42,169 bases of DNA from Desulfonatronospira sp. (GCA_007125075.1 SLDX01000091.1:1-42169), one strand, 5' to 3'. Counted from the first letter of the stretch, positions 8,008 through 19,590 are shown. Notes: generated by a model not told the origin, from the sequence alone. Program-made: numbers and translations.

Positions 8008-9783
8008 TTGCCGATTTGTAAGCTTGACTTTCAATCCTGCTTGTGCATTGTTTGCAGCATGAAATCAAAGTCGACTTCGATAATTCACCAAAAATTCGAG
8101 CTGGGACCCATTCTTATTCAGGATACTTCGGATATACTTCAAAGAGCTTTCATACCTGAACACTCGGTACATTTCATGCGGGCCATGTCCGGAGGCGAGC
8201 CGTTTCTGGTTCATGATCACTTGTTTCTGGCCGGAGAGGACTGGCTGATGGCCATAGGCTATCCTCTAAGCGGAAAATTTGATGCCCGGAGGTTTGAACA
8301 GGCTTTAAACGAAACCATCAGGCGGATAAGACCCGCCAGATGCTGGTCGGTCAGCCCCGAGCCGCTGGCGCACCTGACGGATTTTGTCCAGGAAAATGAC
8401 CATTACTATCTGCTGCATCCGGATGTTCAGATCCATCCGCGACTTCTAAAGCTGGCCGGGAGAGCTTCAGAATTTTTGCGGGTGGAAGAGGGAAAAAATT
8501 TTACCTCTGAGCACCGGCTCTTATGGGAAGAGTTTGCTCAAAGAAAGGAACTGCCGGGAAGGGTTTCTTCCATGTTCAGCAAGACCAGGCATGTCATTGC
8601 CGGAGTACACGATCTGACTCTGCTCAACGCCTGGGACGAGAAAGGCCGCCTGTCTGCCTGTCTGCTTCTGGATCTTGCACCGCACAGATTTGCAAGTTAT
8701 CTCATTGGTGCTCATTCCCGCCGAAACTATACACCACATGCCACTGATCTGCTGTTCCTGAAAATGCTGTCCATGTGCCGGAGACTGGGAAAGGAATTTA
8801 TTCATCTGGGCCTGGGCGTGAATCCTGGAATTCTGCGCTTCAAGCTCAAATGGGGTGCTGAACGGGCCTGGTCCTACAGGCTGGCCGCCTGGAAAAACAA
8901 GCAAGGGGTCAAAAGGACTCCAGGTCCTGCGGATTCGCTTCCGTTCATGGAAGACAAATTAAAGTTTTTCATGAATCTGCCGGAACAACGCAAACTGACC
9001 ATGCTCTGGGAGCTGGAAAAAGAAGGGCGCTTAAGCTGGATTGCCGGAGCATCTCATTTTTCGCGTTTCAGTTTCAGGCTGCACTTGCGCGGGATTCTTC
9101 ATGAAGTGGATACCGTGCTTTGTGAAGGACCTCTGGACCGGGTGAGTATGGATTTGATCGCTGATGTGGGCAAACATCCTGATCAGGATGCTTCCCGTCT
9201 TGCTTCTTTTTTAAGCAGCCAGGAAATCAGGGAGTTGGAGAAAACAGTCTGCGGCTCCGGATTCTGGTCTAGATTCATCAGCCGGGACAGCCCTGCCCAT
9301 GGAAACGTAAAGGATATTCTGACCACAACCAGGCACTGGTATGCTTTTTTTGCTTTATGGTCCGAATTTTTAAGGCGACACGGCTGGAATCAGTCTGTAG
9401 ATCTGGAAGCCTGGAACACGGCCAAGGAGATGGGCAAGTATGTACTGGGCATGGAAACAATTTATGAACAGTTAAGGACAATGGAAAGCATCCCTTTGGA
9501 CAGGGTGGTCAGGTTTATAAAAAATTGCAGAGAGTGGCGCAGCTTAAGCAGGCATTTCGAGCGTTACTACCTGAAAGGTGAACTGGAAAGCATGTTCGGG
9601 ACCAGCGCCGAGTTTCCATCCAGGACGGAAATGGTCATCGATCGCCGCGACGAGCTTTTTTTAAAGCGCATGATTCCTTTTTTGAATCAGGGCCGCTGTG
9701 CTGTATTTGTGGGCACTGCGCACATGCTCAACCTGAGGGGTATGTTGAAAAACGCTGGATTCAATGTCAGGCGATGCAGATAA
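8008..9783 (+). CDS. GNAT-like acyltransferase fused to TraB/GumN domain
   Basis: A 591-residue two-domain protein. Residues about 40-300 look like a GNAT/FemAB-type acyltransferase: YLIGAHSRRNY (231-241), LFLKMLSMCRRLG, then GLGVNPGILRFKLKWGA (268-284), as in DUF2156-like and peptidyl-bridge transferases. Residues about 340-590 are a TraB/GumN (Tiki superfamily) domain: GASH (347-350), VLCEG with Glu373, GMETIYEQL (481-489), the DRRD block (545-548) and VGTAH (568-572) with the second conserved His. I see no signal peptide, so the TraB part is probably cytoplasmic, unlike exported GumN proteins. The start is uncertain: TTG 8008 has AAGGG 4 bases upstream, while ATG 8059 has no clear site. 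It stands alone. Joining a transferase to a putative metalloprotease-like fold is unusual; the substrate is unknown. Confidence 0.75.
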   Translation: MPICKLDFQSCLCIVCSMKSKSTSIIHQKFELGPILIQDTSDILQRAFIPEHSVHFMRAMSGGEPFLVHDHLFLAGEDWLMAIGYPLSGKFDARRFEQALNETIRRIRPARCWSVSPEPLAHLTDFVQENDHYYLLHPDVQIHPRLLKLAGRASEFLRVEEGKNFTSEHRLLWEEFAQRKELPGRVSSMFSKTRHVIAGVHDLTLLNAWDEKGRLSACLLLDLAPHRFASYLIGAHSRRNYTPHATDLLFLKMLSMCRRLGKEFIHLGLGVNPGILRFKLKWGAERAWSYRLAAWKNKQGVKRTPGPADSLPFMEDKLKFFMNLPEQRKLTMLWELEKEGRLSWIAGASHFSRFSFRLHLRGILHEVDTVLCEGPLDRVSMDLIADVGKHPDQDASRLASFLSSQEIRELEKTVCGSGFWSRFISRDSPAHGNVKDILTTTRHWYAFFALWSEFLRRHGWNQSVDLEAWNTAKEMGKYVLGMETIYEQLRTMESIPLDRVVRFIKNCREWRSLSRHFERYYLKGELESMFGTSAEFPSRTEMVIDRRDELFLKRMIPFLNQGRCAVFVGTAHMLNLRGMLKNAGFNVRRCR

Positions 9784-9794
9784 GGCTCATTTGA

Positions 9795-10484
9795 TCAAGG
9801 TCTCAATCGATGCAGTACTTCTTCGATCCCGCAGGCCCGGCCCAGACAACAATCAACATAAGGAAACCCGTTTTCTTCACCTATGAGCACGGTATGCATG
9901 CCCAATTCCTTGGCGGTTTTAAGGTTGTCCGGAAGATCATCGACCATGACACATTCACTGCTTTTAAGCTTCAGGCTGTCTAAAACCTTAAGGTAAGGTT
10001 CCTTATGCGGCTTAGGTCTGTAATCAGCAGTGCGAATGTCAAAAATATGTTCGAACTGGTTCTGCACTCCAAGAGTTTTAAGCACCTTCAGGGCATGTTC
10101 CCTGGAGGCATTGGTAAGTATAACCTTGTGCATCTGCAGAGAGCTTAAGGCCTGGTTAAGCGTTGAATCAGGCTTCAAGACCGGAATCAGATCGATGTCA
10201 TGGACGAATTGCAGGAAATCTTCAGGATCGGCCCTGTGGTGGAGCATAAGTCCCTGCAGAGTCGCACCGTACATCTTCCAGTAGACGCGGCGAAGTGCGT
10301 CCACATCATTTTTGGGTATTTCCAGCCTTTGGGACATATAGGAGTTGATTCTGGCATCAATGAGCGGAAACACGCCCAGTTCATCCGGATATAAAGTGTT
10401 GTCCAGATCAAAGATTATGACTTTCAATTTGTGCTCAATATCACTTTCAAGTCGATACACCGGATAATTAATCGATTTATTCAT
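9795..10484 (-). CDS. HAD-family pyrimidine 5'-nucleotidase-like phosphatase
   Basis: The 229-residue protein is a HAD hydrolase of the SDT1/pyrimidine 5'-nucleotidase type. Motif I is IIFDLDNTLYP with the two catalytic Asp, motif II is ILTNAS, the conserved Lys is in YRPKPHKEPY, and motif IV is MVDDLPDN. The alpha-helical cap lies between motifs I and II. It would remove phosphate from a nucleoside monophosphate or similar small phosphoester. It converges with the upstream fusion gene and is divergent from the next gene. The ATG has no strong ribosome binding site. Confidence 0.88.
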   Translation of the reverse strand: MNKSINYPVYRLESDIEHKLKVIIFDLDNTLYPDELGVFPLIDARINSYMSQRLEIPKNDVDALRRVYWKMYGATLQGLMLHHRADPEDFLQFVHDIDLIPVLKPDSTLNQALSSLQMHKVILTNASREHALKVLKTLGVQNQFEHIFDIRTADYRPKPHKEPYLKVLDSLKLKSSECVMVDDLPDNLKTAKELGMHTVLIGEENGFPYVDCCLGRACGIEEVLHRLRP

Positions 10485-10681
10485 AAATTATAAGTGTATA
10501 ACTCATGTTTGGAAAAATTTGCCGGGGACACAGTGTTCAATATATTTGTGGATATCAAAAGTAAACGATTAATATATCCGGATTTCATTGTCCAGTTTGC
10601 ACATTTTTTTATTCTCAGGCAGACCTTTATCTCTTAATCGGGCATTTGACCGGTTTTTTCTTTTGGATTAACTTAAATATT

Positions 10682-11125
10682 GTGAAGCTGCTATACATCT
10701 TACTGGCTATGGCCGCAGGAATCATGATGCCTGTGCAGGCGGGAATAAACGCACTTCTTGGCGCACAGGTCAAAAGTCCGATACTGGCAGCCACTGTTTC
10801 CTTTACCGTAGGCACAATGTTTCTGCTCCTGGTCTGTTTGTTTCTGCGCATCTCTGTGCCTGCTTTGTCCGAATGGATCAGGCTGCCTCTTTGGATGTTT
10901 GCGGGAGGAATCCTTGGGGCTTTTTTTGTGAGCACGACGATAATACTGGCTCCCAAGCTTGGAGCGGTCACGCTGCTGGCCTCTCTGATTACCGCACAGA
11001 TGACGGCCTCATTGATTCTGGATCATTTTGGAATGATCGGCTATCCTGTGCAGGAGATCAATTTCTGGAGGATCATCGGAGTTTTGTTTTTGATTGCCGG
11101 GGTTGTCCTGGTGCAGAAATACTAG
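10682..11125 (+). CDS. YdcZ/DUF606-type DMT membrane protein
   Basis: A 147-residue protein with four to five hydrophobic helices. The pattern KLLYILLAMAAG...MPVQAGINA at the start and FWRIIGVLFLIAGVVLVQ at the end marks the YdcZ (DUF606) family, half-size members of the drug/metabolite transporter superfamily that usually dimerise. The GTG at 10682 gives the standard family N-terminus. A TTG at 10646 would add 12 residues but also lacks a clear ribosome site. Substrate unknown. It is 113 bases upstream of proA and may or may not share a transcript with it. Confidence 0.8.
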   Translation: MKLLYILLAMAAGIMMPVQAGINALLGAQVKSPILAATVSFTVGTMFLLLVCLFLRISVPALSEWIRLPLWMFAGGILGAFFVSTTIILAPKLGAVTLLASLITAQMTASLILDHFGMIGYPVQEINFWRIIGVLFLIAGVVLVQKY

Positions 11126-11238
11126 AACCTGAAGCCTTACAACAGGAATATCAGGCTGCAAAAAAAACTATCACAGGTTCAGGCAAGATAAAATGCGAAA
11201 AAAATTAATACATTCACGTATTTTCACAGGAGGTTTTA

Positions 11239-12498
11239 ATGAATTTGGAATCGCAGGTTCGTGAAGTTGCACAAAAGGCCAGAGAAGCCGGAAGATTATT
11301 GGCCCGCGCAGATTCAAGGAAAAAGGATCAGGCCCTGAAGACTCTGGCTGATCATTTGATACACAATCAGGATGAGATATTGAAGGCCAATACCCTTGAT
11401 GTGGACAGGGCCACACAAAACGGGCTCGATGAAGCCCGGGCGGAGAGGCTCAAGCTTAATCCTCAGGCAGTTAAGTCCATGGCCGAAGCCTGTCATGAGG
11501 TTGCGGCCATATCTGATCCGGTGGGAGAAATTGAATCAATGCATAAAAGACCCAGTGGAATTACAGTCGGCAGGATGCGCATACCATTGGGGGTAGTGGC
11601 CATAATCTATGAATCCAGACCTAATGTAACCGTTGATGCCGCAATTTTATGCCTTAAAGCCGGTAATGCCGTAATCCTGCGCGGAGGATCAGAAGCCGCT
11701 CATTCAAACCAGATCCTGGCTTCATCGGTTTCCAGGGCTCTGGCAGAAAACGGTCTTCCCGAGGCGGGTGTTTCCGGACTTCCCACAATGGAGCGAGAAG
11801 CAGTGCGCATAATGCTCAAGCAGGATGACTGCATAGACGTAGTCATTCCCAGAGGCGGGGAAGGTCTGATCAGGGCCGTTGTTCAGGAGGCGTCCATGCC
11901 CGTGCTTAAGCACTATAGAGGCGTATGTCACATTTACGTACATAATGACGCCGACCTGAATCAGGCTCTGGATATTGTGCACAATGCCAAGGTGCAAAGA
12001 CCCGGCGTGTGCAACGCCCTGGAATGTCTTCTGGTGCACAGAGATATTGCCCGGGTTTTCCTGCCTGCATTAAAAGACAGGCTGAGCCCTGAAGGGGTGC
12101 GTTTCAAGGCCTGCGAACAATCCCTGCCTTTTCTGGGTGAATCGGCGGAACCGGCTGTTCAGGAAGATTTCGGACATGAATTTTTGTCTTTGACCCTGGC
12201 GGTTAAGGTTATGGACGGACAGACTCAGGCCCAGGCACATATCGAAAAGCATGGTTCGGGACACTCTGAGGCCATTTTGACCAGGGATTACTCCCGTTCT
12301 CTGCGCTTTCTGCGCGAAGTGGATGCTTCCGCGGTAATGGTCAATGCTTCTACCAGATTCAATGACGGCGCCCAGTTCGGTCTGGGAGCGGAAATCGGGA
12401 TCTCCACCTCCAAGCTGCACGCTTATGGTCCAATGGGGGTCAAGGAACTGACCAGCACAAAGTTCATTGTGCTCGGAGAAGGACATATCCGGCAATAA
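11239..12498 (+). CDS. proA: Glutamate-5-semialdehyde dehydrogenase (gamma-glutamyl phosphate reductase) ProA
   Basis: ProA reduces gamma-glutamyl phosphate to glutamate-5-semialdehyde with NADPH, the second step of proline synthesis. The 419-residue protein shows the aldehyde dehydrogenase fold with the family blocks VVAIIYESRPNVT, AVILRGGSEA, IPRGGEGLI, the catalytic Cys in PGVCNALE, and TSTKFIVLG near the end. AGGAGG lies 8 bases before the ATG. No proB is adjacent; ligA follows after 120 bases. Confidence 0.97.
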   Translation: MNLESQVREVAQKAREAGRLLARADSRKKDQALKTLADHLIHNQDEILKANTLDVDRATQNGLDEARAERLKLNPQAVKSMAEACHEVAAISDPVGEIESMHKRPSGITVGRMRIPLGVVAIIYESRPNVTVDAAILCLKAGNAVILRGGSEAAHSNQILASSVSRALAENGLPEAGVSGLPTMEREAVRIMLKQDDCIDVVIPRGGEGLIRAVVQEASMPVLKHYRGVCHIYVHNDADLNQALDIVHNAKVQRPGVCNALECLLVHRDIARVFLPALKDRLSPEGVRFKACEQSLPFLGESAEPAVQEDFGHEFLSLTLAVKVMDGQTQAQAHIEKHGSGHSEAILTRDYSRSLRFLREVDASAVMVNASTRFNDGAQFGLGAEIGISTSKLHAYGPMGVKELTSTKFIVLGEGHIRQ

Positions 12499-12612
12499 GC
12501 CGGAACTTTCAACCATAGCGTTTCTGCCGATAATTTTTTTGGCATTTTCACTTCTAATTTTAAGCCACGCGCAACGCGTGATCAGACGTGGATTATTTGA
12601 GCGGTCAATTAA

Positions 12613-14643
<2,031 letters not shown>

Positions 14644-14768
14644 GCCTGAATATGTCCTATCCCTCTTATCCTTGCCCATTATTATAATTTGAGCTACGAA
14701 AGACTAGATTGTGGCCAGGTACGTCTTAGCAGGCGATGGTCAACCAAAGAATCTGTTCAGGAGGATTT

Positions 14769-15551
14769 ATGCAGACCAGGATTGTCGTCATGGGCGCCAA
14801 GGGGCGCATGGGAAGCACCATAGCCGGTCTGGCCCTTGAAGATCCGCAGTTGAAGCTGGCAGGAGCAGTGGAGAGAGCGGACAATATGTCCGGAATGGAA
14901 ATATATAAATGCAGGACCAGCAGTGATTTGTCTCAGGTCCTTAAAGACGAGGCTCAAGCAGTGGTCATTGATTTTACCGCGCCTGAGATCAGCCTTGAAA
15001 CCGCCAGGAAATGTTCCCGGGCGGGAGCTGCAGCGGTGATAGGTACCACTGGTTTTTCTTCCGGACAGCTAAGGGAGCTTGAAGAGCTGGCCGGGACCAC
15101 CAGACTTTTTTGGGCTCCGAACATGAGCGTGGGTATAAATGTGCTTATCCAGATTCTTCCTGAGCTGCTTATCAGACTTGGAGACATGTATGATCTGGAA
15201 ATCATGGAGATTCACCACAAGCACAAAAAGGACGCCCCTTCAGGCACAGCAGTAAAGCTGGCCCAGGTTCTGGCTGAAGCCAGAGGACTCGATCTGGATG
15301 AAAACGGAGTTTTTACCCGCAAAGGGATCATCGGTGAGAGAAAAAAAGATGAAATAGGGGTTCAGACCCTGCGTGGCGGAGATGTGGTAGGGGATCACAC
15401 GTTTTATTTTTTTGGTCCTGGAGAAAGAGTGGAAGTGACTCACAGGGCGCATTCACGTGAAACTTTTGCTCAGGGAGCATTGAGAGCGGCAAAATGGCTC
15501 TCCGGCCAGAAGCCGGGCAAACTTTACGCCATGGCCGATATCTTTGCATAA
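14769..15551 (+). CDS. dapB: 4-hydroxy-tetrahydrodipicolinate reductase DapB
   Basis: DapB reduces hydroxy-tetrahydrodipicolinate to tetrahydrodipicolinate in the diaminopimelate/lysine route, which also feeds peptidoglycan. The 260-residue protein has the nucleotide motif GAKGRMGS at the N-terminus, VIDFTAPE, the family signature MEIHHKHKKDAPSGTA with the catalytic His and Lys, and a C-terminal FAQGALRAAKWL stretch. ATG 14769 follows AGGAGG at the usual distance; the earlier ATG at 14736 has no such site. Other dap genes are not adjacent. Confidence 0.97.
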   Translation: MQTRIVVMGAKGRMGSTIAGLALEDPQLKLAGAVERADNMSGMEIYKCRTSSDLSQVLKDEAQAVVIDFTAPEISLETARKCSRAGAAAVIGTTGFSSGQLRELEELAGTTRLFWAPNMSVGINVLIQILPELLIRLGDMYDLEIMEIHHKHKKDAPSGTAVKLAQVLAEARGLDLDENGVFTRKGIIGERKKDEIGVQTLRGGDVVGDHTFYFFGPGERVEVTHRAHSRETFAQGALRAAKWLSGQKPGKLYAMADIFA

Positions 15552-15766
15552 GCCGGAGTATCTCAGAATAAATTGCATGAGCACGATTGGCTTTTAGTGC
15601 ATAAAGTTAGTAAAAATAGATATTAAAGTGAACAAGATCTATCCCGGGCTTAGCCGTATTAATCGTCCGGGTTGTTTGTTATGCCCCATCAGGATCAAGC
15701 TTGTTTTGAACAGCCGGACCCGAAAAACTGCAAATTCCAATTTGATCGGCAAAATAATCTGAAAAA

Positions 15767-16336
15767 ATGAATCAGCAAGCGTATAAAATATTATTTATTT
15801 TTTTTATTCTCCCCTTGCTTTTACTGGTTCCCGGTCATAAGGCTGATTCTCAGTCACTTGATCTGTCCAGCTTTATCATTGAAACCGGAGATAATCATCT
15901 GATGGCCAGATTTTCAGTTGATGTTGATGAGTTCGAGAAAATCAAGGAAACTCTGGACAATGGCGGCAAAATGATCATGATATGCGCAGCTGACTTATTC
16001 AGGAAGCGAAGCGTTTTCTGGAATAAGAGACTTAAGAGCCAGAAAGTTGAAATAGCTTTGGAAAAAGATCTCCTGAAAGGGAAATATGTTGTCAGTCTTC
16101 CAGGAGGGGAAGTCAAGCTTAAAGAATTGCCTGAAAAAGATTTTACCTCTCTTTTTCAAGATATCAACATTGAGCTTTTTCCCTGGAAAGAATTGGAGTC
16201 CGGGCGCAATTACAAATTAAGCGTGCATATCCGGCTGGTATCAAGAGACGTACCCAAATGGATCAAAAGAACACTTTTCTTCTGGTCCTGGGATGTGGCC
16301 CGGGGTATCAGGTATGAAACAGAGTTTTCTTTTTAA
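15767..16336 (+). CDS. DUF4390 secreted or membrane-anchored protein
   Basis: The 189-residue protein starts with a hydrophobic signal segment (about residues 8-22, cleavage likely near GHKADS) and continues as a beta-rich domain. The pattern matches DUF4390: a short N-terminal strand region, central RFSVDVDEFEKIKETLDNGG, KRSVFWNKRL, and a tryptophan-rich end (FFWSWDVARG). In related genomes this family lies directly upstream of an NtrY-like sensor kinase, as here with a gap of 33 bases. A periplasmic input to the kinase is an attractive idea but is inference. Confidence 0.8.
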   Translation: MNQQAYKILFIFFILPLLLLVPGHKADSQSLDLSSFIIETGDNHLMARFSVDVDEFEKIKETLDNGGKMIMICAADLFRKRSVFWNKRLKSQKVEIALEKDLLKGKYVVSLPGGEVKLKELPEKDFTSLFQDINIELFPWKELESGRNYKLSVHIRLVSRDVPKWIKRTLFFWSWDVARGIRYETEFSF

Positions 16337-16369
16337 AACTATACAATATAACAGGTTTTTCCAGTCAAG

Positions 16370-18595
16370 GTGAGCGAAAAGACGATTGCAGTTTCAGACC
16401 CGGGCCCCAGTGAGAATCGAAAGAGACGCAGAGAGCTTTGTCTTGCTTTGGCCGCGCTGGGTCTTATTGGTCTTTTGACCTGGATAGAGCTGCATTTTTT
16501 CGGCTTTGATTCCTACCTTTTTCTGGCTTTTTTCAATCTTAACCTCATCCTTTTTCTGCTGGTTCTGTTTTTGATCATTCGCAATGTGTTCAAACTCATA
16601 ATTGAGCGCAGACGCAAAGTTCTTGGTTCGAAATTAAGGACCCGCCTGGTCCTGACTTTTATATCCCTGTCCATAGTTCCTACTCTGCTCATGTTTTTCA
16701 TCTCTGTCAGGTTTGTGCATACTTCTGTTGATTACTGGTTTCAGGAACAGGTAGGCCAGTCCATGAATCAGGCCCTGGAAGTGGGTCAAGTGTTTTATTC
16801 TTCTGTCAGGAAAGGACTGGAGGTACGTTCGGAAAACACACTTGACCAGATCCGCCAGGAACAATTTTTGTGGGGCGGACGGGATATGGACGATTTCCTG
16901 CTGAATAAGAAAAACAGCGAATACGATCTGACTCTTGCGGGGGTGATCAGTTCATCCCTGCAGGAAGAAAACTGGAACGCGGATGAGGAATGGATTGTCT
17001 ACTGGCCTGAAATAAAGAAGAGCGTTCCCTGGGAGGAACTTATCGAACAGCCCGAATACTGGACCGGGATGTGGACAGGCAAAGATTCAGGAGATCTGGT
17101 ACTGGGCATTATGCCAGTGGATCATGCCGGCACCGGGTTCCTTGTTCTCGGGCAAACACTTGAGCCTGGTCTTCTGACCAGATTGGATGTAATCGTAAAG
17201 GGCATTGAAGAATACCACAAGCTGGAAGCCATAAAAAACCCGATGAAGGCAGCGCTGTATACAATTTTAGGGTTGATAACCATGCTTATAGTCTTTGGTT
17301 CCACCTGGTTCGGGTTCAAGCTGTCCAGAGAAATTTCCGCACCAGTTCAGGCATTGGCTGAAGGCACAGAAAGAATCGCCAGGGGAGATCTGGGGGTTCG
17401 CCTTGATGACCAATCAGATGACGAACTGGGTTTTCTGGTTAGATCCTTCAACCAGATGGCCAGAGATCTGGAAAAGAGTCAGGCCAGCCTGACCAAAGCC
17501 AACCTTCGTCTGGCTCTTCAGAATCAGGAACTGGAATCCAGAGGCAGATACATGCAGGCTGTTCTGGACAATATAACCGCCGGAGTAATTTCTGTTGACC
17601 AGGAAGGTTGCATAACAACTGTAAATAAGGCCGCAGAATGCATTCTGGGTATCGACAGTCGTAAAATACTCGGGCGTTATCCTTTGGATCTGGTTGGTGG
17701 GGAACACGGCGGATTGATCAGGGACGTGCTCAACCAGCTTCATGATTTGCCTGAGTCACAATGGCAAAGGCAGCTTGATTTAGAAGTCAAGGGCAGAATG
17801 GTGAAGATTCTGGTCAATGCTGTAATCCTGCGCAGTGATAAAGGTGACGATTATGGTATGGTGGCCGTTTTTGAGGATATAACCGAACTGGACAAGATGC
17901 AAAGGCTGGCTGCCTGGAGAGAGGTGGCCAGGCGCATCGCGCACGAAATCAAGAATCCGTTGACTCCTATCAAGCTTTCAGCGCAGAGGCTGGAAAAAAA
18001 GTTTTCCGATCAGGTTGGTGACGCATCTTTTGAACAAAGCACCCAGCTTATCATCAGGCAGGTGGAGAATCTGCAGCAAATGGTCAGAGAATTTTCCTCT
18101 TTTGCCAAACTGCCTGAAGTCAGGCCCAGGCCTGACCGACTCAATGACCTGATGGAGGAAGTAGTGAACATGTTTGAACAAAGCCACAGAAACATCAGGT
18201 GGAAACTGAATATAATCGGCGAAATTCCTGAATTCAACTTTGATCGTGACGCCTTGAAAAGAGTATTTTTAAATATACTGATCAATGCAGCAGAGGCTAT
18301 TGGCGATGAACCTGACGGAGCAGTGGACATTGACCTTGATTATGACCGGCAGTTGAACAGGGTGTTTGTCCAGATAGCAGATAACGGCCCGGGTTTAAGC
18401 TCTGAGGAAAGGGCAAAAATGTTCGAACCCTATTATTCGAGCAAAAAGGATGGTACCGGACTGGGTCTGGCTATCGCCAAGTCTCTGGTTTCAGATCACC
18501 ATGGCTATGTCCGGGTCAAGAGCAATCAGCCCTGGGGTACGGTATTCGTAGTTGAACTGCCCGTGCGCAATAGAAAAAGCATAAGCATAACCTGA
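16370..18595 (+). CDS. NtrY-like membrane sensor histidine kinase
   Basis: A 741-residue kinase. Two N-terminal helices (about 24-45 and 50-70) are followed by another near 90-110, a periplasmic sensor region, and a helix near 295-320. Then come HAMP (about 320-375), PAS (about 395-510), the dimerisation/phosphoacceptor domain with His525 in ARRIAHEIKNPLTPIKL, and the ATP-binding domain with the N box NILINAAEAI, DNGPGL and GTGLGLAI. The NPLTPIKLSAQRL form of the H box is typical of the NtrY branch. The GTG start at 16370 overlaps AAGG, a cramped ribosome site. The usual partner, a sigma54-activating NtrX regulator, is missing; instead a degenerate receiver protein follows after 23 bases. Confidence 0.9.
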   Translation: MSEKTIAVSDPGPSENRKRRRELCLALAALGLIGLLTWIELHFFGFDSYLFLAFFNLNLILFLLVLFLIIRNVFKLIIERRRKVLGSKLRTRLVLTFISLSIVPTLLMFFISVRFVHTSVDYWFQEQVGQSMNQALEVGQVFYSSVRKGLEVRSENTLDQIRQEQFLWGGRDMDDFLLNKKNSEYDLTLAGVISSSLQEENWNADEEWIVYWPEIKKSVPWEELIEQPEYWTGMWTGKDSGDLVLGIMPVDHAGTGFLVLGQTLEPGLLTRLDVIVKGIEEYHKLEAIKNPMKAALYTILGLITMLIVFGSTWFGFKLSREISAPVQALAEGTERIARGDLGVRLDDQSDDELGFLVRSFNQMARDLEKSQASLTKANLRLALQNQELESRGRYMQAVLDNITAGVISVDQEGCITTVNKAAECILGIDSRKILGRYPLDLVGGEHGGLIRDVLNQLHDLPESQWQRQLDLEVKGRMVKILVNAVILRSDKGDDYGMVAVFEDITELDKMQRLAAWREVARRIAHEIKNPLTPIKLSAQRLEKKFSDQVGDASFEQSTQLIIRQVENLQQMVREFSSFAKLPEVRPRPDRLNDLMEEVVNMFEQSHRNIRWKLNIIGEIPEFNFDRDALKRVFLNILINAAEAIGDEPDGAVDIDLDYDRQLNRVFVQIADNGPGLSSEERAKMFEPYYSSKKDGTGLGLAIAKSLVSDHHGYVRVKSNQPWGTVFVVELPVRNRKSISIT

Positions 18596-18618
18596 TTTTA
18601 TTGGAGAACTGATCAATC

Positions 18619-19590
18619 ATGTCCGCAGAGGAAAGAAAACGAATCCTGGTGGTTGAGCCTGATCCTGACCTAAGTGAGGAAACAGCTGCAGACCTTCGCT
18701 TATGGGGAATTAAGCCAGTGCTGGCGGAAAGCCATTTTCAGGCCTTCAGCATACAGGATGAATATCGATTTCCCCTGCTTCTGGTGAGCATGGATCAGAC
18801 CGGGATCGACGGTCTGGAATTCTGCCGCATTTACCGCAAGCGTCAGCAGGAGTCCCTGGTTGATTACGCATACATTATTCTTCTGGGAGCAAGCTGGCAC
18901 AGGAGCAGTATTTGCGAGAGCAAAAGCTTGGCAGACGACTTCCTTATCCGACCGTTTATGAAATGTGAACTGAAGTGGAGGGTAATGACCGGACTTGAGC
19001 ACATGCGAATCTATAAGAACAACAGTTCGGCAGGACAATTTTCATTCATGCAGCCCGTGCTAAATGAAAATGGACTGCAGAAGGTCCTTTATCAAGAGAT
19101 GAACCGCATAGGTCGAAAAAGCGGTTATATTTCACTTGCAGTTTTAGACTTTCAACATAGAGACATGATGGAGATCAGCCTGGGCAGGGGACTTGCCATG
19201 CTGGTCAAGAAAGAGCTGCTCAGATCGTTCAGGAAAAATCTGCGTAATTACGGACAGCTGGGCAGGACAGACAAGGACCGGATATGTATTGTTTCCGGCG
19301 ACAACGATCTTCAGGGAATTACAGGGCTTTTATACAGATTAATCACCATGCATCAAAAACTTGATCTGGACCAACCCGGGGTCAGCAATTTTGATCTTGC
19401 CCTTGGAGGTTCATTTGTCAGCCTTCAGGTACACCCATCCAATGAAGGAAGCATGGCCTGTGCAGAGAATGTCTACAAATGGCTGGTCAGCCTGGATTCT
19501 TTTCCTTTCCCTGTCAGCGGCCGCTCAGGATTTGTAGATGAAAAAGGGATTCATCTATATGGCGAACCGGTGACTATTCAGGTGGCCTAG
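18619..19590 (+). CDS. Degenerate receiver plus degenerate GGDEF protein
   Basis: The 323-residue protein begins like a response regulator (RILVVEPDPDL) and ends like a diguanylate cyclase domain, but both look inactive. By eye-alignment to CheY the phosphoacceptor position is Ser57, with an Asp two residues later (SMDQTGIDG, 57-65), and the conserved Lys before Pro is Arg111 in IRPF. Residues about 150-320 follow a GGDEF fold (SLAVLDFQHRD, late AENVYKWL), but the signature loop reads GRTDKDR (215-221), so cyclase activity is unlikely. It directly follows the kinase in the same direction, so it is probably its partner, perhaps as a docking or output adaptor. No DNA-binding domain is present. 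Confidence 0.75.
   Translation: MSAEERKRILVVEPDPDLSEETAADLRLWGIKPVLAESHFQAFSIQDEYRFPLLLVSMDQTGIDGLEFCRIYRKRQQESLVDYAYIILLGASWHRSSICESKSLADDFLIRPFMKCELKWRVMTGLEHMRIYKNNSSAGQFSFMQPVLNENGLQKVLYQEMNRIGRKSGYISLAVLDFQHRDMMEISLGRGLAMLVKKELLRSFRKNLRNYGQLGRTDKDRICIVSGDNDLQGITGLLYRLITMHQKLDLDQPGVSNFDLALGGSFVSLQVHPSNEGSMACAENVYKWLVSLDSFPFPVSGRSGFVDEKGIHLYGEPVTIQVA

Noticed and set aside
12566-12594. CACGCG/CGCGTG hairpin with an overlapping CCACG/CGTGG alternative between proA and ligA.
   Set aside because: It suggests alternative RNA folds, but there is no U-run or known riboswitch core to support attenuation.
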